Assembly (NCBI RefSeq): GCF_030814715.1
Contig: NZ_JAUSVO010000004.1
Span: 372,001 to 436,000 of the forward strand
Origin: Kaistia dalseonensis
GTDB lineage: Bacteria > Pseudomonadota > Alphaproteobacteria > Rhizobiales > Kaistiaceae
Length of the DNA: 64,000 bases
Reading direction: 5' to 3'
The notes under the pieces are model-generated. The model had not been told where the DNA came from. It saw nothing but the letters and a program-made list of their open reading frames with translations, and made no database searches. This document shows, one piece after another, positions 33,733-44,126 of this stretch (positions within the stretch are counted from its first letter, which is position 1; each line of letters begins with the position of its first letter). The position numbers and the translations under genes are program-made.

Positions 33733-35019
33733 TCAGCCCTTGTTCTTGTTGTAGACGTCGAAGATCACGGCGCCGAGCAGCACGAGGCCCTTCACGACCT
33801 GCTGCCAGTCGACATTAACGCCCATGATCGACATGCCGTTGTTCATCACGCCCATGATGAAGCCGCCGACCACGGTGCTGATCACCTGGCCGACGCCGCC
33901 CATCGCGGAGGCGCCGCCGATGAACACCGCCGCGATCACGTCGAGCTCGCTGCCGAGGCCGGCGGCCGGCACGGCCTGGCCGAGGCGGGCTGCGATGATC
34001 AGGCCGCCGAGCGCGGAGAGCACGCCCATATTGATGAACACCAGCAGCGTCAGCCGTTCGGTCTTGATGCCGGAGAGCTGGGCCGCCTTGATGTTGCCGC
34101 CCATGGCATAGACGCGGCGACCGATCGTGGTGTGGCGCGTGATGAAGACGAAGATCGCGACGAGGATTCCCATCACCACGAGGACGATCGGGAAGCCGCG
34201 ATAGACCGCGAACTGGTAGACGAAGAAGAGCGCCAGCGCGGAGATGACCAGCGTCTTGACGAGGAAGAGACCGAAGGGTTCCGCCTGGTAGCCGCGGCTC
34301 TCGCGGGTGCGCCGCGAGCTGATGCCGGAGATCACATAGGCGAGCACGCCGATGATGCCGAGCACGATGGTCGTCATGTGCAGGACGATGCCCGAGCCGA
34401 CAATGGTCTTGCCGGCCGCGTTGACGATCGGCTCGACCAGCGTGAGCGGTCCGATCAGGTCGGGCAGGAAGCCCGAGGAGAGCTGCTTGAAGCCGTCCGG
34501 CAGCGGGCCGACGGACGAGCCGCCGCCGAGCAGGCCCTGGCAGAGGCCGCGGAAGACCAGCATGCCGCCGAGCGTGACGATGAAACTCGGTATGCGGTGA
34601 TAGGCGATCCAGTAGCCCTGCGCCGCGCCGATCGCCCCGCCGATGATCAGGCAGATGATCGAGACGACGAGCGGATTGCCGAAGAAGCCGCCGAGCGGCC
34701 AGATCACCATCATCATGGCGGCGAGCGCGCCGATGAAGCCCGCGACGGAGCCGACGGAGAGATCGATGTGGCCGGCGACGATGACGAGCAGCATGCCGAG
34801 CGCCATCACGATGATGAAGCTGTTCTGCTGCACGAGATTGCTGAGATTGACCGGCTTGAACAGGGTGCCGGTCGTCAGCTGGAAGAACACCATGATGGCG
34901 ATCAGCGCCAGGATCAGTCCGTATTCCCGCAAATTCGATACGAATGAGGAGACGGGAACGCGCGGCGCACTCGGCACGTCCTGGGCAACGCCCGACTGCG
35001 GTGTGGGGGTGTCGGTCAT
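33733..35019 (-). CDS. gguB: Multiple-sugar ABC transporter permease GguB
   Basis: A 428-residue permease, longer than RbsC, matching the XylH/GguB class with up to 12 hydrophobic segments. The signature MALGMLLVIVAGHIDLSVGSVAG is at about 72-94 and IGRRVYAMGGNIKAAQLSGI near 301-320. It imports monosaccharides bound by ChvE, with GguA. Its ATG shares a base with the TAA of gguA (TAATG), so they are translated in tandem. It is the last gene of the chvE-gguA-gguB operon. No gguC gene follows. Confidence 0.93.
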   Translation of the reverse strand: MTDTPTPQSGVAQDVPSAPRVPVSSFVSNLREYGLILALIAIMVFFQLTTGTLFKPVNLSNLVQQNSFIIVMALGMLLVIVAGHIDLSVGSVAGFIGALAAMMMVIWPLGGFFGNPLVVSIICLIIGGAIGAAQGYWIAYHRIPSFIVTLGGMLVFRGLCQGLLGGGSSVGPLPDGFKQLSSGFLPDLIGPLTLVEPIVNAAGKTIVGSGIVLHMTTIVLGIIGVLAYVISGISSRRTRESRGYQAEPFGLFLVKTLVISALALFFVYQFAVYRGFPIVLVVMGILVAIFVFITRHTTIGRRVYAMGGNIKAAQLSGIKTERLTLLVFINMGVLSALGGLIIAARLGQAVPAAGLGSELDVIAAVFIGGASAMGGVGQVISTVVGGFIMGVMNNGMSIMGVNVDWQQVVKGLVLLGAVIFDVYNKNKG

Positions 35020-36551
35020 TATGCTACTTTTCCTTCTCCGCGCACGATGGCGCGCATGATCTTCTCCTGGCTGGCCTCGCTTGCGGCCATTTCCCCGACG
35101 ATTCCGCCTTCGTTCATGACGTAGATCCGGTCGGAGATGCCCAGAAGTTCGGGCATTTCGGATGAGATGACGATGATCGCCTTACCCTCTGCGGCGAGGC
35201 GGGCGATGATCGTGTAGATCTCATACTTGGCGCCGACGTCGATGCCGCGCGTCGGCTCGTCGAGGATCAGCACCTCCGGGTCAGCGAAGAGCCATTTCGA
35301 CAGCACCACCTTCTGCTGGTTGCCGCCGGAGAGGTTGCCGGTCTTCTGGAAGACGCTGGGGGAGCGGATATTGGTCTTGCGCCGATAGTCGTTGGCGACG
35401 TCGAGCTCCTTCAGGTCGTCGATGACGCCCAGGGCCGACACGCCTTTCAGATTGGCGATGGTGATGTTGTTCTTGATGTCGTCGATCAGGTTGAGCCCGA
35501 AGACCTTGCGATCCTCGGTGACATAGGCGAGGCCGCGATCGGCCGCCTTGCCGACGGTCGAGACGTCGATCGGCTTGCCCTTGAGGAACACCTCGCCGGT
35601 GATCTTGCGGCCATAGGTGCGGCCGAACAGGCTCATGGCGAATTCGGTGCGGCCCGCGCCCATCAGCCCGGCAATGCCGACCACCTCGCCCTTGCGGACG
35701 TTCAGGTTGATGTTCTTGATCACCTGCCGGTCCGCGTGCAGCGGATGATAGACCGACCAGTTCTTCACCTCGAAGAACACGTCGCCGATCTTCGGCTCGC
35801 GCGGCGGATAGCGGTCCTCGAGCGAGCGGCCCACCATGGAGGTGATGATCCGGTCCTCGCTGATCTGGCTGCGATCCAGCGTCTCGATCGTGCGCCCGTC
35901 GCGGATGACGGTGACGTGGTCGGCGACGCGGTTGATCTCGTTCAGCTTGTGCGAAATGATGATGGAGGTGATGCCCTGCCGCTTGAATTCGAGCAGCAGA
36001 TCGAGCAGCGCCTGGCTGTCCTTCTCCGAAAGGCTCGCGGTCGGCTCGTCGAGGATCAGCAGCTCGACTTCCTTGCTGAGCGCCTTGGCGATTTCCACCA
36101 ATTGCTGCTTGCCGGTGCCGATATTGGTGATCAGCGTCTTCGGGTCTTCCGAGAGACCGACCTTCTTGAGCAGTTCGCGGGTGCGCGTCTCATTGGCGTC
36201 CCAGTCGATGACGCCGAATTTCGCGTGCTCGTTGCCGAGGAAGATGTTCTCGGCGATCGACAGCATCGGCACCAGGGCGAGCTCCTGGTGGATGATGACG
36301 ATGCCCTTTTCCTCGCTGTCGTGAATGCCCCTGAAATGGCATTCCTGGCCGCGATAGATGATCTTTCCGTCATAGTCGCCTGCCGGATAGACGCCCGACA
36401 GGACTTTCATCAGGGTCGATTTGCCGGCCCCGTTCTCGCCGCAGATGGCGTGGATTTCGCCTTCCTCGACTTTGAGATTGACGTTCGACAGTGCCTTGAC
36501 CCCCGGAAAGGTCTTGGTGATGTCGTGCATCTCGAGAATATATGAAGACAT
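35019..36551 (-). CDS. gguA: Multiple-sugar ABC transporter ATPase GguA
   Basis: A 510-residue double ATPase. The first domain has Walker [10 protein letters not shown] near 38, a TGKQQ replacement of the signature, and Walker [12 protein letters not shown]. The second domain has GLMGAGRTE, the signature LSGGNQQK and [11 protein letters not shown]. The pattern and the chvE neighbour identify GguA, which energises GguB. ATG 36551 has GGAGCGG upstream; translation further upstream lacks family similarity. A hairpin at 36616-36641 separates it from the chvE gene. Confidence 0.94.
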   Translation of the reverse strand: MSSYILEMHDITKTFPGVKALSNVNLKVEEGEIHAICGENGAGKSTLMKVLSGVYPAGDYDGKIIYRGQECHFRGIHDSEEKGIVIIHQELALVPMLSIAENIFLGNEHAKFGVIDWDANETRTRELLKKVGLSEDPKTLITNIGTGKQQLVEIAKALSKEVELLILDEPTASLSEKDSQALLDLLLEFKRQGITSIIISHKLNEINRVADHVTVIRDGRTIETLDRSQISEDRIITSMVGRSLEDRYPPREPKIGDVFFEVKNWSVYHPLHADRQVIKNINLNVRKGEVVGIAGLMGAGRTEFAMSLFGRTYGRKITGEVFLKGKPIDVSTVGKAADRGLAYVTEDRKVFGLNLIDDIKNNITIANLKGVSALGVIDDLKELDVANDYRRKTNIRSPSVFQKTGNLSGGNQQKVVLSKWLFADPEVLILDEPTRGIDVGAKYEIYTIIARLAAEGKAIIVISSEMPELLGISDRIYVMNEGGIVGEMAASEASQEKIMRAIVRGEGKVA

Positions 36552-36615
36552 GGAGAGCCGCTCCGGCAAAGGCATCGGGCGCGGAGACGTTAGCGCCTCG
36601 CCCGCGCAACGAGAA

Positions 36616-36641
36616 GGGGGCACCGCCGCTGCGGAGCCCCC
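36616..36641. repeat. Stem-loop between chvE and gguA
   Basis: GGGGGC (36616-36621) pairs with GCCCCC (36636-36641), with an inner CCGC/GCGG pairing across one A-A mismatch. It lies 15 bases after the chvE stop on the minus strand and probably lowers read-through to gguAB or protects the chvE mRNA. Confidence 0.5.
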
Positions 36642-36656
36642 CATTCAGGATCGTGA

Positions 36657-37727
36657 TTACTTGAGTTCGTCGGCCTTGATGTAACCCGACTCGACGATGA
36701 GCTTCTCGTAGTTCGCCTTGTCGACTTCGACCGGGGTCAGCAGGATCGACGGGACGACCTTGACGTCATTGTTGTAGGTCGTGGTGTCGAGGCCTTCCGG
36801 CTTGCCGCCCGAAAGGACGGTGTCCAGCAGGTCGACGGTCGACTTGGCCAGCGCGCGGGTGTCCTTGAACACGGTCGAATACTGCTCGCCGGCGATGATC
36901 GCCTTGATCGAGGCCGTCTCGGCGTCCTGGCCGGTGATGATCGGCCAGGGCTGGTCGGCAGCGCCGTAGCCGACGCCACGGAGCGAGGCGATGATGCCGC
37001 GCGCGAGGCCGTCATTCGGCGCGAGAACGCCGTCGACGCGCGAGCCGTCCGAGTAGTAGGCCGACAGGAGATTGTCCATGCGGGCCTGGGCGGTGGCGGC
37101 GAGCCAGGTCATCGTGCCGACCTTGTCCATGCCGGTCTGGCCCGACTTGATCTTGATCGTGCCGTTGTCGATCAGCGGCTGCAGGACGGACAGTGCGCCA
37201 TTGTAGAAGAAGAAGGCGTTGTTATCGTCCGGCGAACCGCCGAAGAGCTCGACGTTCCACGGTTTCGTGTCGGGGAACCGCTCCTTCAGGCCCTTCAGCA
37301 GCGAATTGGCCTGGATCACGCCGACGCCGAAATTGTCGAAGGTCGTGTAGTAGTCGACATTCGGCGACTTCTTGATCAGGCGGTCATAGGCGACCGTGAC
37401 CGCACCGGCGTCGGCAGCCTTCTGCAGCGCGTCGGTCATTGTGGTGCCGTCGATCGAGGCGATGATCAGGGCCTTCGGGCCCTTGGTGATATCGTTCTCG
37501 AGCTGGCTCAGCTGGTTCGGAATGTTGTCCTGCGCGTACTGCAGGTCGACCGTATAGCCCTTGGCCTCGAGCTGCGCCTTGACGAAGTCGCCGTCATTGA
37601 TCCAGCGCTGCACCGTCTTGCTCGGCATCAGCACGCCGATCAGGCCCTTGTCTTCCGCATGCGCGGCAGGCGACAGGGCGACAACGCCGAGCGCGAGCGC
37701 GGCGAGCGCCGATTTGATCAGACCCAT
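36657..37727 (-). CDS. chvE: Periplasmic multiple-sugar-binding protein ChvE, copy 2
   Basis: A 356-residue periplasmic binding protein with a Sec signal ending AHA-ED near residue 24. The body has [66 protein letters not shown] and ITGQDAE, all typical of ChvE. In Agrobacterium ChvE binds arabinose, galactose, glucose and others, and signals to VirA; here the transport role with GguAB is directly supported by position. ATG 37727 follows GGGGAGAGAG. It is nearly identical in layout to the gene just upstream. Confidence 0.93.
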   Translation of the reverse strand: MGLIKSALAALALGVVALSPAAHAEDKGLIGVLMPSKTVQRWINDGDFVKAQLEAKGYTVDLQYAQDNIPNQLSQLENDITKGPKALIIASIDGTTMTDALQKAADAGAVTVAYDRLIKKSPNVDYYTTFDNFGVGVIQANSLLKGLKERFPDTKPWNVELFGGSPDDNNAFFFYNGALSVLQPLIDNGTIKIKSGQTGMDKVGTMTWLAATAQARMDNLLSAYYSDGSRVDGVLAPNDGLARGIIASLRGVGYGAADQPWPIITGQDAETASIKAIIAGEQYSTVFKDTRALAKSTVDLLDTVLSGGKPEGLDTTTYNNDVKVVPSILLTPVEVDKANYEKLIVESGYIKADELK

Positions 37728-37907
37728 AATACTCTCTCCCCAATTATCGAACGTTCGCGCCGAATAGCGGCGCTTGCACACATCGACGCTTCAAAGCGAC
37801 TTTCGATCTCTCGCCGACGCATTGCTGCGCCGCCGTTTCCTTCGCTGGGGCCTGTTCCGGGGACCAGATCCACCAGTCGACATCGCGAGCGACCGACCGG
37901 ATAGAGG

Positions 37908-37935
37908 GAGAGGCGCCGCCTTGGCGGCGCCTCTC
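37908..37935. terminator. Perfect 13-bp hairpin between the two chvE copies
   Basis: GAGAGGCGCCGCC (37908-37920) and GGCGGCGCCTCTC (37923-37935) are exact complements around two bases. It starts 15 bases after the stop of copy 1 on the minus strand. There is no U-run, so it may be a terminator or an mRNA-stabilising structure. Confidence 0.6.
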
Positions 37936-37949
37936 GGTATTGCGAAAGC

Positions 37950-39020
37950 TTACTTGAGTTCGTCGGCCTTGATGTAGCCCGACTCGACGACGAGCTTCTC
38001 GTAGTTCGACTTGTCCACCTCATGCGGCGTCAGCAGGATCGCGGGAACGACCTTGACGTCATTGTTGTAGGTGGTGGTGTCGAGGTTCGCCGGCTTGCCG
38101 CCCGACAGGACGGTGTCGACGAGTTCGACGGTCGACTTGGCGAGATCGCGCGTGTCCTTGAACACGGTCGAATACTGCTCGCCGGCAATGATGGCCTTGA
38201 CCGATGCGGTCTCGGCGTCCTGGCCGGTCACGATCGGCCAGGGCTGGTCGGCCGTGCCGTAGCCGACGCCACGGAGCGAGGCGATGATGCCGCGCGACAG
38301 GCCGTCATAGGGCGAGAGAACGCCGTCGACGCGCTTGCCGTCCGAGTAGTTGGCCGAGAGCAGGTTGTCCATGCGGGCCTGGGCGGTGGCGGCGAGCCAG
38401 CGCAGCGTGCCGACCTTGTCCATGCCGGTCTGGCCGGACACGATCTTGATCGAGCCGTCATCGATCAGCGGCTGCAGGACCGACATGGCGCCATTGTAGA
38501 AGAAGAAGGCGTTGTTATCGTCCGGCGAACCGCCGAAGAGCTCGACATTCCACGGCTTCGTGTCGGGGAAGCGCTCCTTCAGGCCCTTGACGAGCGAATT
38601 GGCCTGGATCACGCCGACGCCGAAATTGTCGAAGGTCGTGTAGTAGTCGACGTTCGGGGTCTTCTTGATCAGGCGGTCATAAGCGACCACCACGACGCCC
38701 GCATCGGCCGCCTTCTGCAGCGCGTCCGACAGCGTCGTGCCGTCGATCGAGGCGATGATCAGCGCCTTCGGGTTCTTGGTGATCTCGTTCTCGAGCTGGC
38801 TCAGCTGGTTCGGGATATCGTCCTGAGCGTACTGCAGGTCGACCGTGTAGCCTTTGGCCTCGAGCTGCGACTTCACGGCGTCGCCGTCATTGATCCAGCG
38901 CTGCGAGGTCTTGGTCGGCATCAGGACGCCGATCAGGCCCTTGTCCTCGGCATGGGCAGACGGTGCCACGGCGAACAGGCTCACCGCGAGCGCCGCGAGA
39001 GCGGACTTGATGATGTTCAT
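37950..39020 (-). CDS. chvE: Periplasmic multiple-sugar-binding protein ChvE, copy 1
   Basis: A 356-residue paralogue of the following gene, exactly the same length, differing at scattered positions (for example DAVKSQ against DFVKAQ, and SPYDG against APNDG). The Sec signal ends AHA-ED near residue 24. ATG 39020 follows GGGAGAAGAG. It is the first gene of the copy1-copy2-gguA-gguB array, so it should be the most highly expressed. The duplication may widen the sugar range; substitutions near the ligand hinge ([10 protein letters not shown] against [10 protein letters not shown]) are mild, so specificity may be similar. Confidence 0.92.
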   Translation of the reverse strand: MNIIKSALAALAVSLFAVAPSAHAEDKGLIGVLMPTKTSQRWINDGDAVKSQLEAKGYTVDLQYAQDDIPNQLSQLENEITKNPKALIIASIDGTTLSDALQKAADAGVVVVAYDRLIKKTPNVDYYTTFDNFGVGVIQANSLVKGLKERFPDTKPWNVELFGGSPDDNNAFFFYNGAMSVLQPLIDDGSIKIVSGQTGMDKVGTLRWLAATAQARMDNLLSANYSDGKRVDGVLSPYDGLSRGIIASLRGVGYGTADQPWPIVTGQDAETASVKAIIAGEQYSTVFKDTRDLAKSTVELVDTVLSGGKPANLDTTTYNNDVKVVPAILLTPHEVDKSNYEKLVVESGYIKADELK

Positions 39021-39496
39021 TCTCTTCTCCCTAATTGTATGATGTTTGCGTCTCAGGCTCTTTGGAAGCGGGCCTGTGAGGCATGGTGCGATAGTCGAGT
39101 CACGCGCCGGTTCGTCCACCTGTCGGTCATGCATCCCCCCGGCCGGAACCGACGTCTCCCGTGCAGTGAACGGCACCCGGAGGCTTCGGAGGCGTCTACC
39201 TATGATTTAATTTGGACGTCAGTCAAATGCGTTTTTGGCTGCTCCAGCGGATTTGATCCTGTCTCCTCGGAATCCGACCCGGCGCGGCAATACATCAATC
39301 ATATGACGAGGCGTTTTGGAATGCGTCTTTTGTCGTCCAGCGCGCGCCGGGCGACGCAACGACGCAAGGCGCCGGCCGGTCTGATCACCAGCGGGCGCCC
39401 AAGGGCAGGTCAGGATTTTGGAAGGGAGCGATATGGGCCGCCTCGCGCGGGACGAGGCCGTGGGCCGCACCAATCGGCGCGGGGGAAGGGCGGGCG
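39021..39496. promoter_or_regulatory. 476-base gap upstream of chvE with a possible regulator site
   Basis: No credible gene was seen. At 39210-39228 the imperfect palindrome ATTTGGACGTCAGTCAAAT fits a LysR-type T-N11-A pattern. On the minus strand a TTGACT within it could be a -35 element. In Agrobacterium chvE is controlled by the LysR protein GbpR, but no such gene lies here. The rest of the gap shows nothing clear. Confidence 0.35.
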
Positions 39497-41365
39497 CTAG
39501 GCGCTCGCCCGTTCCAGAGGCTCGGCTTCGGCGAACTGGTAGCGATAGAGCTTCTCATAGAGGCCGCCGCGGCGGACCAGCTCGGCATGGGTTCCCGATT
39601 CGAGCACGCGGCCATGCTCGATGACGGCGATCTTGTCGGCGCTCAGGATCGTCGCGAGGCGGTGGGCGATTACGATCGTGGTGCGGCCTTCGACGAGCTT
39701 GTCGAGGGCGATCTGGATCATGCGCTCCGATTCCGAATCGAGCGCCGAGGTCGCCTCGTCGAGCAGCAGGATCGGCGCGTTCTTGAGGATCGCGCGGGCG
39801 ATGGCCATGCGCTGGCGCTGTCCGCCGGAAAGCTGGACGCCGTTCTCGCCGACATGGCTGTCATAGCCGTTCGGTAGGCCCATGATGAAATCATGCGCGA
39901 AGGCGTCGCGTGCCGCCTGCTCGACCTCCTCGTCGGTCGCGCCGAGGCGGCCGATGCGGATATTGTCGCGCGCGGTGCCGGCAAACAGGAACACGTCCTG
40001 GCTGACGAAGGCGATGTGATGGCGCAGCGACGCGACGGCGACGGAGCGGATATCCTGCCCGTCGACGCTGATCGCGCCCTTGTCGACATCATAGAAACGC
40101 TGGATCAGAGCGAGCAGCGTGGACTTGCCGCCGCCCGAGGGACCGACCAGCGCCAGGCGCTGGCCATGGCCGACCGAAAGCGTCACGCCGTTCACGACCG
40201 GCTCGGTCTTGCGATAGCCGAAGACGACGTCGGTAAGGTCGATGCGGCCGCGCGTCAGCGTGAGCGGCGGCTTGTCGTCGGCCTCGGTGACGCTGGGCGG
40301 GGTATCGAGCACGCCGAACAGCATGCGCACCGCGATCATGCTCTCGGCAATGCCGACATTGACGCGGGCAAGGCGCTTGGCGGGCTCATAGGCCAGCAGC
40401 AGCGCGGTGACGAAGGACATGAACTCGCCCGGGGTCTTGCCCGAGGAGATCGTCGCCCAGCCGGCATAGAGGATGACGACGCCGATCGCGATGCCGCCGA
40501 GCGATTCCATCAGCGGGCTGGTGCGGGCCTGAAGCTGGGAAATCTTGTTGGCGCGCTTCTCGACCGATTCGACGGCCGTCGCCATGCGGTTCTGCATGTG
40601 GTCGCCGAGCCCGAAGGCCTTGACGATCTTGGCGCCCTGCACGGTTTCCTGGATGATGGCGATGATCTGGACGCCGGCGGTGAACTCCGCCTTGGCGATG
40701 CCCTTGATGCGCTTGACCAGCCGCGACACGCCAAAGATGGCGGGCGGGGCGATCAGCAGCGCGATCACGGTCATCAGCGGCGCCTGGTACACCATCACGA
40801 AGACAAGGCCGGCGAGCGAGACGAAGTCGCGGCCGACGCTGACCACGATGGTGTCGAGGATGTTGCGGATTGCGTTCGCGCCCGCCGAAACCGACATGAT
40901 GAGTTCGCTCGAGGCGCGATCGGTGAAGAAATCGAGGCCGAACTTCAGGCAGCGCTCATAGAAGCGCTTCTGGTTTTCCGCCACGATCCGGTTGCCGATG
41001 CGGCTCTGCACGACCATCTGGCCGTAGGTCGCCGCGCCCTTGACGATGAAGATCGCCATGACGCCGAAGGACAGCACCCACAGCATCTCGACGTCTTGCT
41101 TGACGAAGATCTGGTTCACCACGTCGCGCATGATCCAGGCCGAGAGCGAGGTCATGGCCGCGACGATGAACAGGAAGATGAACGAGATGGTGTAGCCGCG
41201 CCAATGGTTCCTGAAATTGCCGCGCAGGATGCGGCCGACAAGGCCGATCGTGCCGCTTTCATCGGCCATGGCCGCGCGGAAGGCGGACCAGCGCCGGGAA
41301 AACCCGTTCTGGCGGGCGGGCTCGGATCCGTTTTCAGGAAGCGTATTCGCTTCGGTTTGCGTCAT
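39497..41365 (-). CDS. MsbA-like ABC exporter (fused membrane and ATPase domains)
   Basis: A 622-residue half-transporter that should work as a homodimer in the inner membrane to export a lipid or hydrophobic compound. The N-terminal transmembrane domain (about 55-345) has six segments. The C-terminal ATPase has Walker A GPSGGGKST, the Q-loop FVSQDVFLFAGT, the signature LSGGQRQR, Walker B ILLLDEAT and the H-loop AHRLATI. It matches the ABCB/MsbA group widespread in Rhizobiales. The 40-residue N-terminal extension is polar. No functional partner is nearby. It stands alone between chvE and an alcohol dehydrogenase gene. Confidence 0.92.
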   Translation of the reverse strand: MTQTEANTLPENGSEPARQNGFSRRWSAFRAAMADESGTIGLVGRILRGNFRNHWRGYTISFIFLFIVAAMTSLSAWIMRDVVNQIFVKQDVEMLWVLSFGVMAIFIVKGAATYGQMVVQSRIGNRIVAENQKRFYERCLKFGLDFFTDRASSELIMSVSAGANAIRNILDTIVVSVGRDFVSLAGLVFVMVYQAPLMTVIALLIAPPAIFGVSRLVKRIKGIAKAEFTAGVQIIAIIQETVQGAKIVKAFGLGDHMQNRMATAVESVEKRANKISQLQARTSPLMESLGGIAIGVVILYAGWATISSGKTPGEFMSFVTALLLAYEPAKRLARVNVGIAESMIAVRMLFGVLDTPPSVTEADDKPPLTLTRGRIDLTDVVFGYRKTEPVVNGVTLSVGHGQRLALVGPSGGGKSTLLALIQRFYDVDKGAISVDGQDIRSVAVASLRHHIAFVSQDVFLFAGTARDNIRIGRLGATDEEVEQAARDAFAHDFIMGLPNGYDSHVGENGVQLSGGQRQRMAIARAILKNAPILLLDEATSALDSESERMIQIALDKLVEGRTTIVIAHRLATILSADKIAVIEHGRVLESGTHAELVRRGGLYEKLYRYQFAEAEPLERASA

Positions 41366-41469
41366 GAGAACTGCATCCGGCGCCGACTTCTCGAACGCCC
41401 GGACATATGCTCCACATCTGATGTCGATGTGCTTCTTCTAGCGGTTACGCCATTCCATGTCCACCAAAC

Positions 41470-41502
41470 CGCCTTGCGGCGAATTCAAGCAGCCGCAAGG
41501 CG
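41470..41502 (-). terminator. Hairpin after the zinc alcohol dehydrogenase gene
   Basis: CGCCTTGCGGC (41470-41480) and GCCGCAAGGCG (41492-41502) form a perfect 11-bp stem with an 11-base loop, 27 bases past the dehydrogenase stop on the minus strand. GTTTGG follows on that strand, so the U-run is short. Confidence 0.55.
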
Positions 41503-41529
41503 TTGATGAACGTTGCAGGAATCCCATCT

Positions 41530-42561
41530 CTACTGGCTGATTACGACCTTGATTCCGGCCCGCGCCTTGACGATGCCGATGCCGCGCTCGAAGCCTTCGA
41601 GATCGAGCTGGTCGGAGATGACGGCGCCGGGATCGACCCGCCCGCTCTCGATCAGGCCGATCACGTCGGGCCATATTCCCGGGCTGCCGAGCGCGCCGCG
41701 CAGCGCGATATCGGCCGTGACGATCCGGTCGAGATCGATGCCGCTTGGCTTCTGGCCGGCGAACAGGCCCTGCAGGATCAGCCGTCCGCCCGGCGCGGTC
41801 GCCTGGATCGCCTCGACCACGGCGGCCGGATTGCCGGTCGCCTCGATCACGACGGAGGGCAGGCCGCCGCCGATCTCGGCGAGGCGCGCCGGCACGGCGC
41901 CATCGGCGACATTGATCGCCGCCGTCGCGCCGAGGCGTTCGGCGAGCGCGAGGCGGCGCGGCGTGCCGCCGACGACCGTGACGCGACGAGCCCCGAAGGC
42001 GCGCGCCATCTGCAGCGCGAGAAGGCCGATCGGGCCGTCGCCGAAGATCGCGACATCGTCGCGCGGCGACACGGCCGCGAGCCGCACGCCGTTGAAGGCG
42101 ACCGCCGAGGGCTCGACCAGCGCCGCGGTCTCGACGGGCACGGTGCGGGCGATCTTGTGCAGGAACAGGGCAGGGAAGTTGATCCGCTCGGCAAAGGCGC
42201 CGCTGCGGTTCAATATGCCGGTCTCTGTCCGGTTCGGGCAGCGGTGATAATTGCCGGAAAGGCATACCGCGCAGCGCATGCAGCCGACGCTGCATTCGCC
42301 GACGACGCGATCACCGGCCGCGAAGCCCTCGACACCGTCGCCGCAGCTGATGACCTCGCCGACCCATTCATGGCCCGGCACGATCGGGTATCGCGCCATG
42401 CCGGAGGTGAAATAGGGCATGGTGCCGTCGAAGATCTCGACATCCGTGCCGCATATGCCGGTCGAAAGCACGCGGATGGCGACATCGCCCGGTGCCGGCG
42501 GCAGATCGTCCCGCCTGGCGACCCCGGCGCGGCCGGGTCCCTCGATGACGACGGCCCTCAT
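41530..42561 (-). CDS. Zinc-dependent medium-chain alcohol dehydrogenase
   Basis: A 343-residue MDR-family dehydrogenase. Catalytic zinc ligands are C37 (GICGTD) and H64-E65 (GHE). The structural zinc cysteines are C94, C97, C100 and C108. The Rossmann motif is FGDGPIG (about 173). ATG 42561 opens with the family start MRAVVIEGPG. It resembles threonine/sorbitol-type dehydrogenases; the substrate is not evident. It is divergent from guanine deaminase across 196 bases, which may be coincidental. Confidence 0.87.
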   Translation of the reverse strand: MRAVVIEGPGRAGVARRDDLPPAPGDVAIRVLSTGICGTDVEIFDGTMPYFTSGMARYPIVPGHEWVGEVISCGDGVEGFAAGDRVVGECSVGCMRCAVCLSGNYHRCPNRTETGILNRSGAFAERINFPALFLHKIARTVPVETAALVEPSAVAFNGVRLAAVSPRDDVAIFGDGPIGLLALQMARAFGARRVTVVGGTPRRLALAERLGATAAINVADGAVPARLAEIGGGLPSVVIEATGNPAAVVEAIQATAPGGRLILQGLFAGQKPSGIDLDRIVTADIALRGALGSPGIWPDVIGLIESGRVDPGAVISDQLDLEGFERGIGIVKARAGIKVVISQ

Positions 42562-42757
42562 GAGCGCGATCCCGCGCGCGCGCCGAAGCAATTAGCCAAG
42601 GATAGTGCGGCTCTTCCCATCATGCCCTCTGGTGTTTCCGTGTTCCCCGGGGGATCGTGTCCCCTTCTGATTTGCGGCCGACTGTCGACGGCGGGCGGTT
42701 GCCTGTCAATCGAGCCGGCGCGGCCGCTTGCGCATGACGATGACGAGAGGACCACGC

Positions 42758-44095
42758 ATGACGATGCAGGCGATCCGCGGCGCCGCCATCACCTTCAAGG
42801 CTGATCCGTTCCGGCACGACTGGACGGAGGCCGTGAACCATATTCCCGATGCGCTGATCACGATCGAGGATGGCGTCATCGTCGCGGTCGGGCCGGCGGC
42901 CGAGGGGCTCGCCACCCTCGGCGCCGATGTTCCGGTCACCCATTATCCCGACGCGATCATCTGCCCGGGCTTCATCGACGCCCATGTCCATTATCCGCAG
43001 GTGCAGATGATCGGCGCCTTTGGCGAGCAATTGCTGGAATGGCTCGAGAAATACACCTTCGTCGCCGAGCAGGACTTCGCCGATGCCGGCCATGCCGAGA
43101 CGGTGGCGGGCGTGTTCCTGCGCGAATTGCTGCGCGCCGGCACGACGACGGCCGCCGTCTATTGCACGGTGCATCCGCATTCGGTCGATGCGTTCTTCGC
43201 CGAATCGAGCCGCTTCAATACGCGCATGATCGCCGGCAAGGTGATGATGGATCGCAACGCGCCGGAAGCGCTGCGCGATACCGTCGAGAGCGGCTATCAC
43301 GATTCGAAGGCGCTGATCGAGAAATGGCACGGCAAGGGCCGGCAGCTCTATTGCATCACGCCGCGCTTCGCGCCGTCCTCGAGCGAGGCGCAGCTCGAAG
43401 CTGCCGGACGACTCTGGCGCGAGCATCCCGGCACCTATGTCCAGTCGCATCTGTGCGAAAATCTCGGTGAGGTCGCCTGGGTGCGGGAGCTCTTTCCCGA
43501 GCGTTCGAGCTATATCGACGTCTATGACCATGCCGGGCTGACCGGCCCGCGCGCGATCTTCGGCCATGCCGTGCACATGGATGAAGAGGATTTCGCCTGC
43601 TGCCACCGGACGGGCTCGGCGCTTGCCCATTGCCCGACCTCGAACCTCTTCCTCGGCAGCGGCCTGTTCAAGATGTTCGAGGCGAAGCGGGCCGATCGCC
43701 CGGTCCATGTCGCGCTCGGCACCGATGTCGGCGGCGGCACCAGCCTGTCGCAATTGCAGAGCCTGAACGAGGCCTACAAGGTCGCGAAGCTCGGCGGCGG
43801 CACGCTGACGCCGGCGCAGGGGCTTTATCTCGCGACGCGCGGCGGCGCGGAGGCGCTGCGCCTCGACGACCGGATCGGCTCGATCGAGCCGGGCTATGAG
43901 GCGGACCTGATCGTGCTCGATCTGAAGGCGACGCCGTTGATGCAGTTCCGCCAGGCCTATTGCCGCGACCTGATGGAAACGCTGTTCGTGCTGATGACGC
44001 TGGGCGACGACCGCGCCATCCGCGCCACCTACATCGCCGGCGCCCCGGTCTATGACCGGGAACGGGAACAGCAGTTTATCTATCCCGAGCGCTGA
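42758..44095 (+). CDS. guaD: Guanine deaminase
   Basis: A 445-residue zinc amidohydrolase that turns guanine into xanthine and ammonia. The zinc motif is GFIDAHVHYPQ (H76 and H78). Other signatures are SHLCEN, GHAVHMDEED, CPTSNLFLGSG and GTDVGGGTS, all diagnostic for GuaD. The near-C-terminal ETLFVLMTLGDDR is also typical. ATG 42758 follows GAGAGG at 42745-42750 and is preferred over an ATG 30 bases earlier. A formamidase-family gene follows 31 bases later on the same strand. Together they suggest purine nitrogen salvage. Confidence 0.94.
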   Translation: MTMQAIRGAAITFKADPFRHDWTEAVNHIPDALITIEDGVIVAVGPAAEGLATLGADVPVTHYPDAIICPGFIDAHVHYPQVQMIGAFGEQLLEWLEKYTFVAEQDFADAGHAETVAGVFLRELLRAGTTTAAVYCTVHPHSVDAFFAESSRFNTRMIAGKVMMDRNAPEALRDTVESGYHDSKALIEKWHGKGRQLYCITPRFAPSSSEAQLEAAGRLWREHPGTYVQSHLCENLGEVAWVRELFPERSSYIDVYDHAGLTGPRAIFGHAVHMDEEDFACCHRTGSALAHCPTSNLFLGSGLFKMFEAKRADRPVHVALGTDVGGGTSLSQLQSLNEAYKVAKLGGGTLTPAQGLYLATRGGAEALRLDDRIGSIEPGYEADLIVLDLKATPLMQFRQAYCRDLMETLFVLMTLGDDRAIRATYIAGAPVYDREREQQFIYPER

Positions 44096-44126
44096 CATGA
44101 TCGCGGGACAATAGGAAAGCAGGACC

